Below are positions 1 through 9,361 of a stretch of 64,000 nt of DNA, one piece after another; the stretch's first letter is position 1, and every line of letters begins with the position of its first letter. This stretch comes from Phytophthora colocasiae (taxonomy: Eukaryota; Oomycota; Peronosporomycetes; Peronosporales; Peronosporaceae): assembly GCA_018806915.1 (NCBI GenBank), contig JAGKQI010000045.1, positions 434,001 through 498,000 of the forward strand, given 5' to 3'. A program made the position numbers and the translations under genes. The notes beneath the pieces were generated by a model. The model made no database searches. It was not told the origin of the DNA and saw nothing but the letters and a program-made list of their open reading frames with translations.

Positions 1-563
1 GTACAGACTCGCCACCTCCTGGGCAACAATGTTGGAAGGATCAAAGCTTTCAAAGCGCACGTGTTCACTGTACAAATTGTTGTAGGCCGTCTTGTTCCCG
101 TTAAACTCCGTGTGGCTACATCACGCCAAAAGGATGAGTTTGCATGCGTCTCACCGGCGTCCAATTGTTGGCGGGTTGGCTTGTTTCCAGTCTCCGCGAA
201 TCGAGTTGCAAACGTATCCGAAAACAGGACTTTCAGCAGCCGAAAGCTGCAGTTCTTCGTCGGGTAAGTCGCTTGAACCCCTGAACCAGAGCACGAACCC
301 AACGCCGCAGTAACCAGCGACCGCTGTAGCTCGTCATAGGCTTTGAGGCGTTTAATGCGCTCCTCTGCAGGTGTCGTCCGCTTCAGCCTCAGATTGCGAC
401 TCGTGCATTCTTTACGAAGCTGCTCCACAGTCCAGGTCGAGTAGTTATCCGAAACTGGTGGAGCAACGGAGCCTGGCTTCACTACCGTCCAGTTGGACGC
501 CACACCAGGAGACTCCTGAGGAGCCGCTAGACCAGCACGACTCGACACCGCTGCTCCTTCCAT
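1..563 (-). CDS. Partial gene at left edge, unknown function, SAP-like segment
   Basis: A minus-strand reading frame opens at ATG 563 and runs off the left edge. An in-frame TGA lies about ten codons upstream, so this Met is the first possible start. The first 45 residues are Ala/Pro/Ser-rich. Residues 44-61 (WTVEQLRKECTSRNLRLK) resemble a SAP-type helix-extended-helix motif, which in other proteins binds DNA. Further on come residues such as SFWRDVA. The frame in which the sequence looks most protein-like changes near 108-116, so there is probably a one-base frameshift, although both frames stay open to position 1. I do not recognise the protein; similar short-helix plus SFWRDV arrangements occur in oomycete repeat-associated genes, so it may be of transposon origin. 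It is divergent from the kinase at 1144. Confidence 0.45.
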   Translation of the reverse strand, partial: MEGAAVSSRAGLAAPQESPGVASNWTVVKPGSVAPPVSDNYSTWTVEQLRKECTSRNLRLKRTTPAEERIKRLKAYDELQRSLVTAALGSCSGSGVQATYPTKNCSFRLLKVLFSDTFATRFAETGNKPTRQQLDAGETHANSSFWRDVATRSLTGTRRPTTICTVNTCALKALILPTLLPRRWRVC

Positions 564-1109
564 CGCTTGGTCTTCACGCCTGAATTGCAATCACGTAATG
601 AGCTCGCTTGCTGTCAAGAGCTAACACAGTACCTCTATTCGCGGTTTACCAGAGCCATTCGCTAGCTGCGAAGCTGCGTGTGCCGAGCTTGACGAAAATT
701 GCCGTGCGAGACCTGGCATGGCGTGGCACAAAGCCGTCTGGGTCAGGAATGGACTTGGTGGCACCTCAGTACTGTCCTACCCCTATGGCACGCGTGGCAC
801 GCATGGCTCCCGGTTAGGCATGGGCCTTAGAAGGGGGGAAAGGAATATATGTGCGACACACCAAACGTATCTAATCATGAGAACAGCTAGCCATCACCAT
901 TGTTGATTCTCTAACGATAGAATGTCACTGCTTCCAAGTCTTGGGGGTTTCGCCGTCCTTGGATTGATACATTCCTCGCATTTTTGTTAAATTTCCTTTT
1001 ACCAGTTCCACCTCAATGAAATCTGCCACAACGGCAACGCGTGTGAGCGGCACGTGCCTCACAACGGATAAAAAGATAACCTTCTAAAAGATAGCTCGAA
1101 TGTTAGTCT
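564..1109. other. Intergenic region between two divergent genes
   Basis: No convincing coding sequence on either strand; only short overlapping frames without recognisable domains. It must hold the upstream regions of the minus-strand gene ending its 5' side at 563 and of the kinase at 1144. I see no repeat or RNA gene. Confidence 0.5.
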
Positions 1110-1126
1110 TCACTTCGGCTTTTCCC
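1110..1126 (+). promoter_or_regulatory. Candidate oomycete initiator for the kinase gene
   Basis: TCACTTCGGCTTTTCCC fits the loose oomycete core-promoter pattern (TCAYTY initiator followed by a pyrimidine-rich TTTYC flank). It lies 34 bases before the kinase ATG, a normal distance for the short 5' leaders of oomycete genes. Assignment is by pattern only. Confidence 0.4.
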
Positions 1127-1143
1127 CTCCAAGCCACAAGTCG

Positions 1144-2010
1144 ATGCCCCAGACGATGACGGTACTTCATGGACGATTCGCTGTCCAATCTCGCGTCCAT
1201 GCCACACTGTACGGTGGTGTTTGGCTCTGTCGCGATCTACAGGACACCAACCGTCTTGTTGCGGTCAAGCAGATGGATCTCAACCTCGCACGACAAGCTG
1301 TTGCACAAAACTTGCATCTTGACAATCCCTGGACTGAAAGGCGCACACTCGATGCTTTAACAGCACTCGAACGCCACGACAATGTTGTTCAAGTATATCA
1401 ACAATTCCAGCAAGGAGATTCGTGGTTCGTCGTTATGGAGTACTGTAGTGGTGGTGATTTATGGCAGGAATTGGAGCGACAGCCAAACCAACGTTACCTT
1501 GAAGCTCAAGCCCTCCAACTCTTTGCACAAATTGCAAGTGGAGTGCAAGTAGTGCACGCGAACGGCATTGCCCACCGGGATTTAAGTCTCGAAAATGTGC
1601 TACTAAGTCGCAATGACGATGGTTCTATCACGCCAAAGATCTGTGACTTCGGACTAAGCGCCAAGACGGACCATTTGCGCCGTGAACGAGTTGGTAAAGC
1701 TTACTACATGGCACCTGAGGTTGTAGCTGGAATTGAATACGATTCAAAAGCAATTGATGTGTGGTCACTGGGAATCATCCTGTTTGTACTGCTGACAGGT
1801 TCGCCACTCGCGTCTCTAGCGTCCGAGACGGAGAAAGAGTTCACCGTGCTCAAGACGTTCGGTGTCGAAGCGATTCTACGGGCTTGGCAAATGAATGACC
1901 TGGTTTCGCCATTGTCGATTGATCTACTGACGAAGATGCTGCAAGTTATCCCTGTTAACCGAATCACTGTGCAAGAAGTTGTGGCACATCCAGCATTGAA
2001 TATGCCTTGA
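1144..2010 (+). CDS. Small serine/threonine protein kinase, single-domain
   Basis: A 288-residue protein that is almost entirely a protein kinase catalytic domain, expected to transfer phosphate from ATP to Ser/Thr of unknown targets in the cytosol. Visible elements: ATP-binding Lys42 in VAVK, a Glu near 65 for the C-helix, the acidic hinge around 98-104 (MEYCSGGD), catalytic loop HRDLSLEN at 144-151 with Asp146 and Asn151, DFG at 168-170, APE at 190-192 and the DVWSLG segment after 204. The glycine loop is poor, with only the GG at 24-25. The catalytic-loop Lys of HRDLKxxN is replaced by Ser148. There is no signal peptide, membrane segment or extra domain. The ATG at 1144 leaves only about ten residues before the domain. 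It belongs to the large family of short oomycete kinases; the substrate cannot be predicted. Confidence 0.88.
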   Translation: MPQTMTVLHGRFAVQSRVHATLYGGVWLCRDLQDTNRLVAVKQMDLNLARQAVAQNLHLDNPWTERRTLDALTALERHDNVVQVYQQFQQGDSWFVVMEYCSGGDLWQELERQPNQRYLEAQALQLFAQIASGVQVVHANGIAHRDLSLENVLLSRNDDGSITPKICDFGLSAKTDHLRRERVGKAYYMAPEVVAGIEYDSKAIDVWSLGIILFVLLTGSPLASLASETEKEFTVLKTFGVEAILRAWQMNDLVSPLSIDLLTKMLQVIPVNRITVQEVVAHPALNMP

Positions 2011-2116
2011 TTTGTAGGCTTGACGGGTATCCATAAGAAAATACTTCGAAGTAGGTGTTAATAAGCTTCTTGTTAATCATTCAATTGAAAAATTCTTCCT
2101 AAACTATCAGTACGTG

Positions 2117-4100
2117 TCAATCCAGGAACATCATCGATGAGATGATGATGTTGATCACCGCAAGTGTTCCGAACAACGCAGCGAGAAACGATCCGAGCCC
2201 CTTGATCCGATCAAATTCGATACCAGCGGTGATTTCCAGTACTATTGACGTGTAATCGACGACGATTTCGACCACAACTTGCAGCAGCAGCATGTTGATT
2301 TGACTCATTTTCCGCGCGGCAACCTCTGACTCGGACATTGACGCATTTAACGGCCTCAATAGTGAATAATGAGGGTGGTTGCTGTAGAAAAAGAGGATCG
2401 AAGCGGAACAGCCGATAGCGATATACTCGGCGTACATTCCGCGTTAAGTTCCGCTGTGTGGTACGCTTGTCGTTGGTGTCTCCAGAGCTCAAATCCAATC
2501 TGTTTAGTGACAAGGGAGGACGTTCGTCGATCATTCGCAACCGATTGCCTAACAGAAGTACGTGAATCTTGTCCAGGACGAGCTTGAACAGGAGGTTTCG
2601 GGTATTCGTGAACGTATCCTTGTCGACGCCGGATACTGTACGTCACTAGGAAAGCTTTGACGACACGGACACAAATCTCAAGAAATGCTATTCCAAAGGT
2701 TCCAGCAGCTGCCATTCCAGTGTTCCGCATCCCGAGCAGCACAATTCGAGCTTGAGTATCGATCAGCACAGTAGGTACGCCAACCAATATACACATAACA
2801 CGGATGCTTCGAATCCGTCTCTTGATGACTAAATATTTTGCCGCTTCTTGTAAAGACAACTTCGCCACAGTGCTGAGAGTCATAAAGCAAGCAACCACAA
2901 TGTAAGTCTGTTCTGCAATTCTCAGCTGACTCAAGAGCTGAACGTACCCTCCCGCTAGAAAGACCGGTAAACATGAAACGAAAGTATTAACATATCCACG
3001 CCAGAAACTCGGAGAGATGTACATTGGGACAATATCTGAAGGCATGGGAGAAACTCGAGAGTTCATGATAAATCCCACGGCGATAACAGGAGTTTTCCGC
3101 TTTTGTCTTCGTCGATCCAATCGCTCTTTCCCCTCTTGAGTCTCCTGGAAGTAAATTCTTCGTGCTGTTAAAATCACAGCCGTATTCATAACATGGTTGG
3201 TGACAGTAATACAGTAGAATTCGAGTTTCATCTTGGAAAACCCATCCGTCCGAGAAAACCACGCAATTAGTTCTCCTAATCCAAACATTGTCATTAGACT
3301 GGCAAATAGCCACAGCCCGGATCCCCATGCAAGTTTTCTGACGCAATAGAGAACTGTTGGCCGACGTCTTGGCAAATTAATGAAGTGTTGAGCCAACATC
3401 GCAGGGACATGGGCGAGAACAATTGTGATAGCGTATAATATCCCACACCAAACCACATTCGCAACGATAAGCCCGAATCTGGACTGGTTTCGGGAAGACT
3501 TAGGCGAGAAAATATTTCCAGTTGAATAGCACGCATTAGCGGCCTGTAGTGGGCTGCGGCCTCTACAGATCTTACCCTGTTAGTATCAAGCTTCGCAAGC
3601 TTCCATCCTCTTCCTGGACTGCCTGGGCTAGGGCAGGTAAGACGCGAATGGAATCCACAACGTGTGGTCTAGTTGACTACAAGGACTGGCTCGAGACAAT
3701 AGGCCAAGGACAGTTTGAGATTTACTCTCACTTCTGAACTTGCTCTCAGTAGAGCAAGAGCTTCGGAACGTGTTCTGAGTAGAGCACAAGGACTGCAAGG
3801 ATTAAAGCACCATCATAGTACATGTTGGTAGACTTGGGGAGTTCCAGCTCCCACGTACTGAGTGTTATTTCCTTGTGTGTCCCCGACCTACTACACGGCC
3901 CAAGCACACGCTATACTACCGATAGCATTCCGAATTACCATCCGCTGCACTCGCATAGCTTGGACCCACGTTCCGCGCCGAAGAAGGTCTTGAATCGCGC
4001 GATTCCATAACGAAATTTGCACGGTCGATCAAATGAGTAAAGAAGCACGCCCTGATCCATTGGATGCCCAGGACCGATTCGCAGGCATCGTATCTTGAAG
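2117..4100 (-). pseudogene. MTP1: multi-spanning membrane protein, split by a solo LTR and a frameshift
   Basis: First of ten copies of the MTP membrane protein family in this window (see MTP4 for the intact form). The N-terminal part, including RNAIGSIACAW, lies at 3896-4100, and the rest from CYSTGNIF onward runs from 3539 down to the stop at 2117. Between them sits a 351-base solo LTR flanked by CGGCC duplications. Family hallmarks are present: PTVLIDTQAR, AEYIAIGCSASILFF and HPHY. Near 2437 one base is missing just before the AEYIAIGC block, so the last about 105 residues are in another frame. I could not place the start codon with confidence. With an LTR in the first membrane segment and a frameshift, it is unlikely to make the full protein. 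It lies between the kinase and AP-3 beta. Confidence 0.75.
3545..3895. mobile_element. Solo LTR inserted in MTP1
   Basis: A 351-base segment beginning TGTAGTGGGC and ending CTACTACA, the same inverted termini (TGTAGT...ACTACA) as the LTR of Gypsy-3 at 60554. It is flanked on both sides by CGGCC (3540-3544 and 3896-3900), a 5-base target-site duplication, and it interrupts the MTP1 reading frame between the ACAWA and ANACYS blocks. No internal retrotransposon sequence remains, so it is a solo LTR left by LTR-LTR recombination. Orientation is not certain. Confidence 0.85.
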
Positions 4101-4400
4101 CAAGGCTGACGAGATCGTATCAATTAGCCAGGCAGCTGGTTGTCCATTCCCTGGAAAATTACGATGTTGACAAGAGCTAAAATAACGCACAGCCTGTGAT
4201 CATCCGTCATCACTGCACCATAACCGCTGTAAACCTAAGATAGGCCGAAGTTGAGAGTGTGAAGCGATATTTGACACTTGAATGTCTTTCGGCTCTGTAT
4301 TAGCAACACCAAATTGCGTCAACCGGTTTACGTCAAGTAGCGTTCAAAACCACATTAGTACCGATCGCTGTTTTCACCTTGTCAAACGCGCCTACGCGAC
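4101..4400. other. Intergenic region between MTP1 and AP-3 beta
   Basis: About 300 bases between the presumed 5' end of MTP1 and the stop of the AP-3 beta gene. I see no coding sequence, repeat or RNA gene. It should carry the MTP1 promoter and the AP-3 3' processing signals, but I cannot pinpoint either. Confidence 0.4.
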
Positions 4401-7400
4401 TTAAAGAGGTAGAGCACGCTTGATGTTAGTACTGAGTCGCTGGGCCAGCACCGAGTCGCGCATTACGACCAGAAGCCGGCCCTTGCCACTTTGAAGCTGC
4501 ACCTCCAAGCCGATCAGAATGTTCTCTGCACTGGAATCACCACTGCGGAACCGCCCTGCAAACTTGCACTTGCCCACCACACCGTTCATGTTGTTGATCT
4601 CGTATACTTGAGCGACGTTGCAGTCCTTTTGAACAGCCTGCACCACAGCATTCATCTGAACTGGGACGGGCAAAGTGAATTCACTGGTGTGAAGTGACGT
4701 GGAGTCTGCCATAGAAATGCGGCGCTCGAAATCGTCTAGGCTCATCTGCTGAGGCACGAACAATTCGCCAACAACAGGAGATAGATCCACGTCGTATTTA
4801 TCCGCACTGGTGATGATCTCAAGAGGAACGTTTTCGAGGTGACCATGGAAATCCACCTGAAGCTGGGCCATAGACGTCGAACCACCAGGGAACAATACAG
4901 GGAGTTCAGGGAACGAAACGACCTGCTGCGGATTCTTACCAACGACTTGCACCCGCGAAATTGGCTCGCTGGAATTGTTCGCAAGCCACAACTGGATAAC
5001 ATTCATCCCAGGAGAATGCGTTGACGGTTGACGAAGGAATGCATAGTGAACATCCAGCCCATTACCAGCAAGTGAAGACAACAACTCGTGCCGAGGAGGT
5101 GGCGTTGTGGACGATGAGACGCTGAGACTCATCAAATCACCCAGGAGGTTGGAAGAAGGAGCCACTGGAGGGAAGACTTGCATCGGAGGAGGGTTGGCTG
5201 GAGCTACTCCTGGTGAACCCAGTAGATCAAGCGGGTCGAAAGCATTGGCTGGTTTTGCCTTTTTTGGCTGTGAGCGCTTCTGCGGTGATTTTGTCTTCCC
5301 ACTCTTCGGTCGTCGACGAGAACGCTCCTCCTCGGACGATTCTTCAGACTCACTTTCTTCCGACGATGAATCTTCACTTTCCGACCCAGAGCTGGAAGCT
5401 GAGTCAGAGCCACTAGCCTCACTGCCACTTTCAGACTCAGATTCCGAGCCACTGCCAGATTCCGACTCAGACTCTGATTCGGATTCGGACCCGGAAGATT
5501 CCGACCCAGACGAACTCTCATCGCTGTAAAAGCCCTTTGAACCTCTTTCTTTCTTCTTGGTGGGCTTTGAGCTATGACGCGAGGAACTGCTACGGTTGGT
5601 TTCTACGAAGGAAGACTCATCACGCAGCGAACGATCCGGCTTGGACATTCGCCACTCAGGCAACACCAGGTACCCGGGAACGCTGTGGCGAACAACATTG
5701 GAAAGCGAGCCAAGTGTAAAGCGTGTCTTAGACTCGTCGTCATAGCCAATCAGTGGCGCAGGCTTCTTGCTGGCAAATAGCTTGTGGGGGTTCACAATGT
5801 TAGCGTCACCAGAGAGGGCGGCACGAACTAAACGAGCGCGGTCCCGGACGTCATAGTCAATGTCGAACTTGCACAGCTCGATAACGTACTGGAGAAGCAG
5901 CTGAATCGTGTGCTTCTGTGGCTCACGGAGACCAAGTTTCACCGCCAGATTTAGAAGCTGAAGACGCACTTCCGTCGACTCATCCGAAAAGTCCTTGACA
6001 AGCAGGCGGAGCGACTCGGCTGCGCATGTCGTTCCGTTGCCATCATCGTTAAATTCACCAAGCATCCACACGATCGATGCTCGTGCCGAAGGGCTAGTCA
6101 CACGACCAGTTACCATCATCGCGGCCAAGGAACGCACAACAAGGAGACGATCTTTCTTGATAGCTTGCTGCTGAAGTAGCTGACGAATCACAACCACACT
6201 CTCAGCAACAACCTGCTCATTCGAAGAGCGAACCAGACGCATCAGTCCACTCAAGCAACGCTCAGCAACCGACGGCATTGCATCAGCGACTCGTCCCAGC
6301 GCACGAACTGTCATCGTGACGAAAGATTTGTCCACGTGACGGACGTACGCCTGGAACTCACGCAGGATGATGCTCACGTTGTCATTCGTCACCAACGAGG
6401 TAAGGATCTCCAGCTTTAACTTGCGCGCGTAGGCAGGGTCCGTTGCCCTCACGAAGAACTCTTGCAGGAACGGGCGGAACATATCCGGGCGCGACGTCGC
6501 CATAGATGAGATGACGGACAGCACCACGTACTGAATCTCCCGCTGGTTACGCATAATACGCACCAGCGACTTGCCGATGAGCGTCGACGTGGCCATACTG
6601 TGGGTCCCGCAGTAGTAATGCAGCGTGGCCACAGCCAGGACTACAGCACTGTTCCTCGACTTGAGCAGAGGGATCGAAGATCGCAACAGCAGGCGGTGGT
6701 CTTCATCCAACTCCTCTCCACCTCCAATTCCACTTGCTAGAGCATCACTACGGAAAACAGATCCAATTGAAGGAAGTGCTTCCCCCCTCACAGCTCCTCC
6801 TCCCAGCATAAAAGGTGACTGGCTTGAAAAAGAGCTCTGATTCTTCATGAAGCTCTTCTTCTCATCGTCTGAGTCAGATCCACTACCTTCATCGTCTGAG
6901 TAAAATCCCTTCCTGGTCTTTCTCTTAGGGAACATCTCCTTGTCCTTCTTGGTCTCTTCCTGGATCGGAGCCTGAAACTGTTCCCTGCAGTACCTGATCA
7001 GCACATTGAGCGTCACCGTTTGTCCCCACTCGTCAATATCCGCCAACAAGTGGCAGAGTTTCCTGAAAGGTCGATGCAACAAGTCCAAACGGTCCGGACA
7101 CACTTCATTCAACGCTTGAACAGCACTTCCCAGCACCATCGTACTGGAATCATTGAGAAGAGTGCCAATAATCTCGGCCAACACGTCCTTTTGGTCCGGA
7201 TCCACAATAAACACTTTGCTAATAGCGTTCGTCGCACATTTCCGGACATAGGCCGATTCATCCGCCGCACATTTGCGGATAGCAATGAGTTGGATCTGGA
7301 GAATATCCCGGACTCGAATACTAGTCATCACTCTAAGAGCTAAAGCCCTAATGAGTTGATTCTGGTCTGCCAAGTCCTTCTGGAAGCTGTTAATACTCAA

Positions 7401-7700
7401 CAACGCTAACTCTCGACACTGAGAATTAGCATCAGCGTAATGTACCAAGTACATATACACCAGCTTCTTCACTTCGACACTAGCCACAATCACGTTCTTC
7501 ACCACGTCCGCGAAGAACATGGACACGTCTTCACCCTTGGAAATGCTAGCAAGAAGCGCCTTCATCGCCTCTAGCTTCTCTGAATGGCCAGCAACACCCA
7601 ACTTATTGTCCAATAGCTTGCGGATACGGTCCAGGTTCATGCTCTCCTCGAAGAAGTGCGCGTCGCCCGTGATACTCTTCATACCGATAGCCATCGCCAT
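4401..7700 (-). CDS. AP3B: AP-3 adaptor complex, large subunit beta
   Basis: A 1099-residue, intron-free frame starting at ATG 7700. The product is the beta subunit of the AP-3 heterotetramer, which sorts cargo from endosomes or Golgi to lysosome/vacuole-type organelles. Residues about 20-620 are the adaptin N-terminal alpha-solenoid, with blocks such as VKKLVYMYLVHYAD (77-90) and AYVRKCATNAISKVF (150-164) typical of beta adaptins. A very Ser/Glu/Asp-rich hinge follows (encoded at about 5320-5530), as in animal and fungal AP-3 beta, where it is a phosphorylation target. The last 270 residues match the AP-3 beta ear and C-terminal region. The motif KGFYSD occurs twice, at about 264-269 and again at the start of the hinge. 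Length matches the family. It is the conserved anchor gene in an otherwise repeat-driven region. Confidence 0.93.
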   Translation of the reverse strand: MAMAIGMKSITGDAHFFEESMNLDRIRKLLDNKLGVAGHSEKLEAMKALLASISKGEDVSMFFADVVKNVIVASVEVKKLVYMYLVHYADANSQCRELALLSINSFQKDLADQNQLIRALALRVMTSIRVRDILQIQLIAIRKCAADESAYVRKCATNAISKVFIVDPDQKDVLAEIIGTLLNDSSTMVLGSAVQALNEVCPDRLDLLHRPFRKLCHLLADIDEWGQTVTLNVLIRYCREQFQAPIQEETKKDKEMFPKRKTRKGFYSDDEGSGSDSDDEKKSFMKNQSSFSSQSPFMLGGGAVRGEALPSIGSVFRSDALASGIGGGEELDEDHRLLLRSSIPLLKSRNSAVVLAVATLHYYCGTHSMATSTLIGKSLVRIMRNQREIQYVVLSVISSMATSRPDMFRPFLQEFFVRATDPAYARKLKLEILTSLVTNDNVSIILREFQAYVRHVDKSFVTMTVRALGRVADAMPSVAERCLSGLMRLVRSSNEQVVAESVVVIRQLLQQQAIKKDRLLVVRSLAAMMVTGRVTSPSARASIVWMLGEFNDDGNGTTCAAESLRLLVKDFSDESTEVRLQLLNLAVKLGLREPQKHTIQLLLQYVIELCKFDIDYDVRDRARLVRAALSGDANIVNPHKLFASKKPAPLIGYDDESKTRFTLGSLSNVVRHSVPGYLVLPEWRMSKPDRSLRDESSFVETNRSSSSRHSSKPTKKKERGSKGFYSDESSSGSESSGSESESESESESGSGSESESESGSEASGSDSASSSGSESEDSSSEESESEESSEEERSRRRPKSGKTKSPQKRSQPKKAKPANAFDPLDLLGSPGVAPANPPPMQVFPPVAPSSNLLGDLMSLSVSSSTTPPPRHELLSSLAGNGLDVHYAFLRQPSTHSPGMNVIQLWLANNSSEPISRVQVVGKNPQQVVSFPELPVLFPGGSTSMAQLQVDFHGHLENVPLEIITSADKYDVDLSPVVGELFVPQQMSLDDFERRISMADSTSLHTSEFTLPVPVQMNAVVQAVQKDCNVAQVYEINNMNGVVGKCKFAGRFRSGDSSAENILIGLEVQLQSGKGRLLVVMRDSVLAQRLSTNIKRALPL

Positions 7701-7809
7701 CTTGGGCTTAAGGGGGTCGGAATGCGGAATGGATCTAGAAAAGTGAAACGGTACCAGATTTATGGTACAGAGTCATATATTATGATTTAGAATCTGATAT
7801 TAATAGTTT

Positions 7810-9274
7810 TTAGAATAGATACACACCGACGGAGATGTTGATATTGAGCACTGCGATGGCTGCGAGGAATACGGAGAGGAAAGCTTCGACGTTTTTGTCC
7901 ATGGTGAATTCTACACCAGTAATTCCACAGCCACTTGAAAAGCTAAAATTTCGAGTTGAGACGATCGTTCCGAAGCATTTTCACTCATACCAATTCTTCG
8001 TAGAAGCGAATAGTGTGGATGATTGGCGAAGAAAACGAGGATAGATGCAGAACAGCCAATTGCAATGTACTCAGCGTACATATCCGAGATGATTTCGGCG
8101 ACGTGGTAACCTTGAACCCGGCAACTCCATTGATTAAACTCAACGCTGGAAGCTCTCCGCGGTTTTGAGAGAATTCTTGAAGGAATACGCGGATGTGAAG
8201 AAATCAATTCTGTTGGTCGACCCTCGGAACGTTTGGCCTTGCGCTTGCGAATTTTTCGGTAGACAAAGTGAGCCTTCCCACCTCGTAGACAAATTTCTAG
8301 AAGTGCCATCCCCAGTGTTCCAAACGCTAAAAAGTTGGTACTTTGTGTTCCAAGAAGAATAATCCGTGCTTGAGTGTCGACTAGAACGGTTGAGCTACGC
8401 ACATGACACGAATGCTGCGTATACGTTTCTTGAAAATGTAGTGCTTGATCACTTCTTGAATTGTGAATTTAAACACAAAACTAGCGATGATAAAGCTAGT
8501 AATAACTGCGTTGCTTCTGTCCATGATTCGCTGCTGACTTAGTACGTGAACGAAAATTCCAGCCACAGCTGCAGGTGCGGATTTAGGAAACTCCTTGAAG
8601 TATGCCCGCCAAAACGATACTTTTTGAGTTCTAATTGGAACAGGTCCACTTTGTTGCGCTAACACGAATCGATCTCGGCCTTGAACACTCTCATGATAGT
8701 AAATTTTCTTGGTTGTCAACGTAAGTCCCGTGAAAAAGCCGTGCGTGGCCAGTGTGTTAACGTAGCAATCAATTTTGTACTTAAAAAGTGTCGGGTTGGC
8801 TGTCGTGATGTACCCGACAAAGCAGCTCCAACCGAACATGATTGCCACTGTAAAAACAAAATACAAGGCCGAGTTACGCACAAGCTTCTTCAAGCAAAAC
8901 CAGAATGTAGGTCGGCGATCAGGAGATTTCAGGAATTTGAGAGACAACAGCAGTGGGATCTGAGCCAGTAACGTTATCGTGGAAAATGAAATTGCAGCCC
9001 AAACAGAATTCGCAGCAATTAATTCACGTCTCGATTGATTTTGAGATGATTTTCCAGAAAATACATTCCCAGCTGAATAACAGGCATTGACAAGCCACGC
9101 ACAGATGATACTTCCAATAGCGTTTCTGACCACCGTCAACTGTGCTCGTAATGGTTCAGTCCATTTAACCCGTTTAAAAGACCCCAAAGTAATACGGCTT
9201 CGCTTTACTGGAGATACAAAGTCAGCAGTTGGTCCAGCATTGCGTGAATCCACCGCTACAAGTACTCGTGGCAT
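7810..9274 (-). pseudogene. MTP2: membrane protein paralog with two frame breaks
   Basis: Family member starting at ATG 9274 (MPRVLVAVD, the conserved MTP opening, compare MTRVTVA in MTP4) and ending at the TAA at 7810. Conserved blocks: RNAIGSIICAW, SGKSSQNQSRRELI, HVLSQQRIM, AEYIAIGCSASILVFF, NHPHYSLLR and the final hydrophobic NINISVGVYLF. Near 8385-8402 the frame changes inside the PTVLIDTQ block. Near 7912 a TAG follows VELLV, where roughly 14 codons of the next membrane segment are missing before the sequence resumes as GVEFTMD in another frame. Its 3' end is only about 110 bases from the AP-3 beta start, and its 5' end faces the 3' end of MTP3 in the same orientation. Confidence 0.75.
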
Positions 9275-9361
9275 GACCGTCGTTAAAAACTCAAAAAAAT
9301 ATCGTCCCACATTGATCGAACTGTACTTACTATCAATAGCATTCAAACTACTAATTTTCTT

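Noticed and set aside
3822..4010. Plus-strand frame of 62 codons
   Set aside because: Crosses the border of the solo LTR and MTP1; no independent support.
5107..5529. Plus-strand frame of 140 codons rich in Ser/Asp
   Set aside because: It is the antisense of the AP-3 beta hinge. The TCN/GAN repeats of the hinge give a Ser/Asp-rich shadow in the opposite frame; there is no independent evidence for coding.
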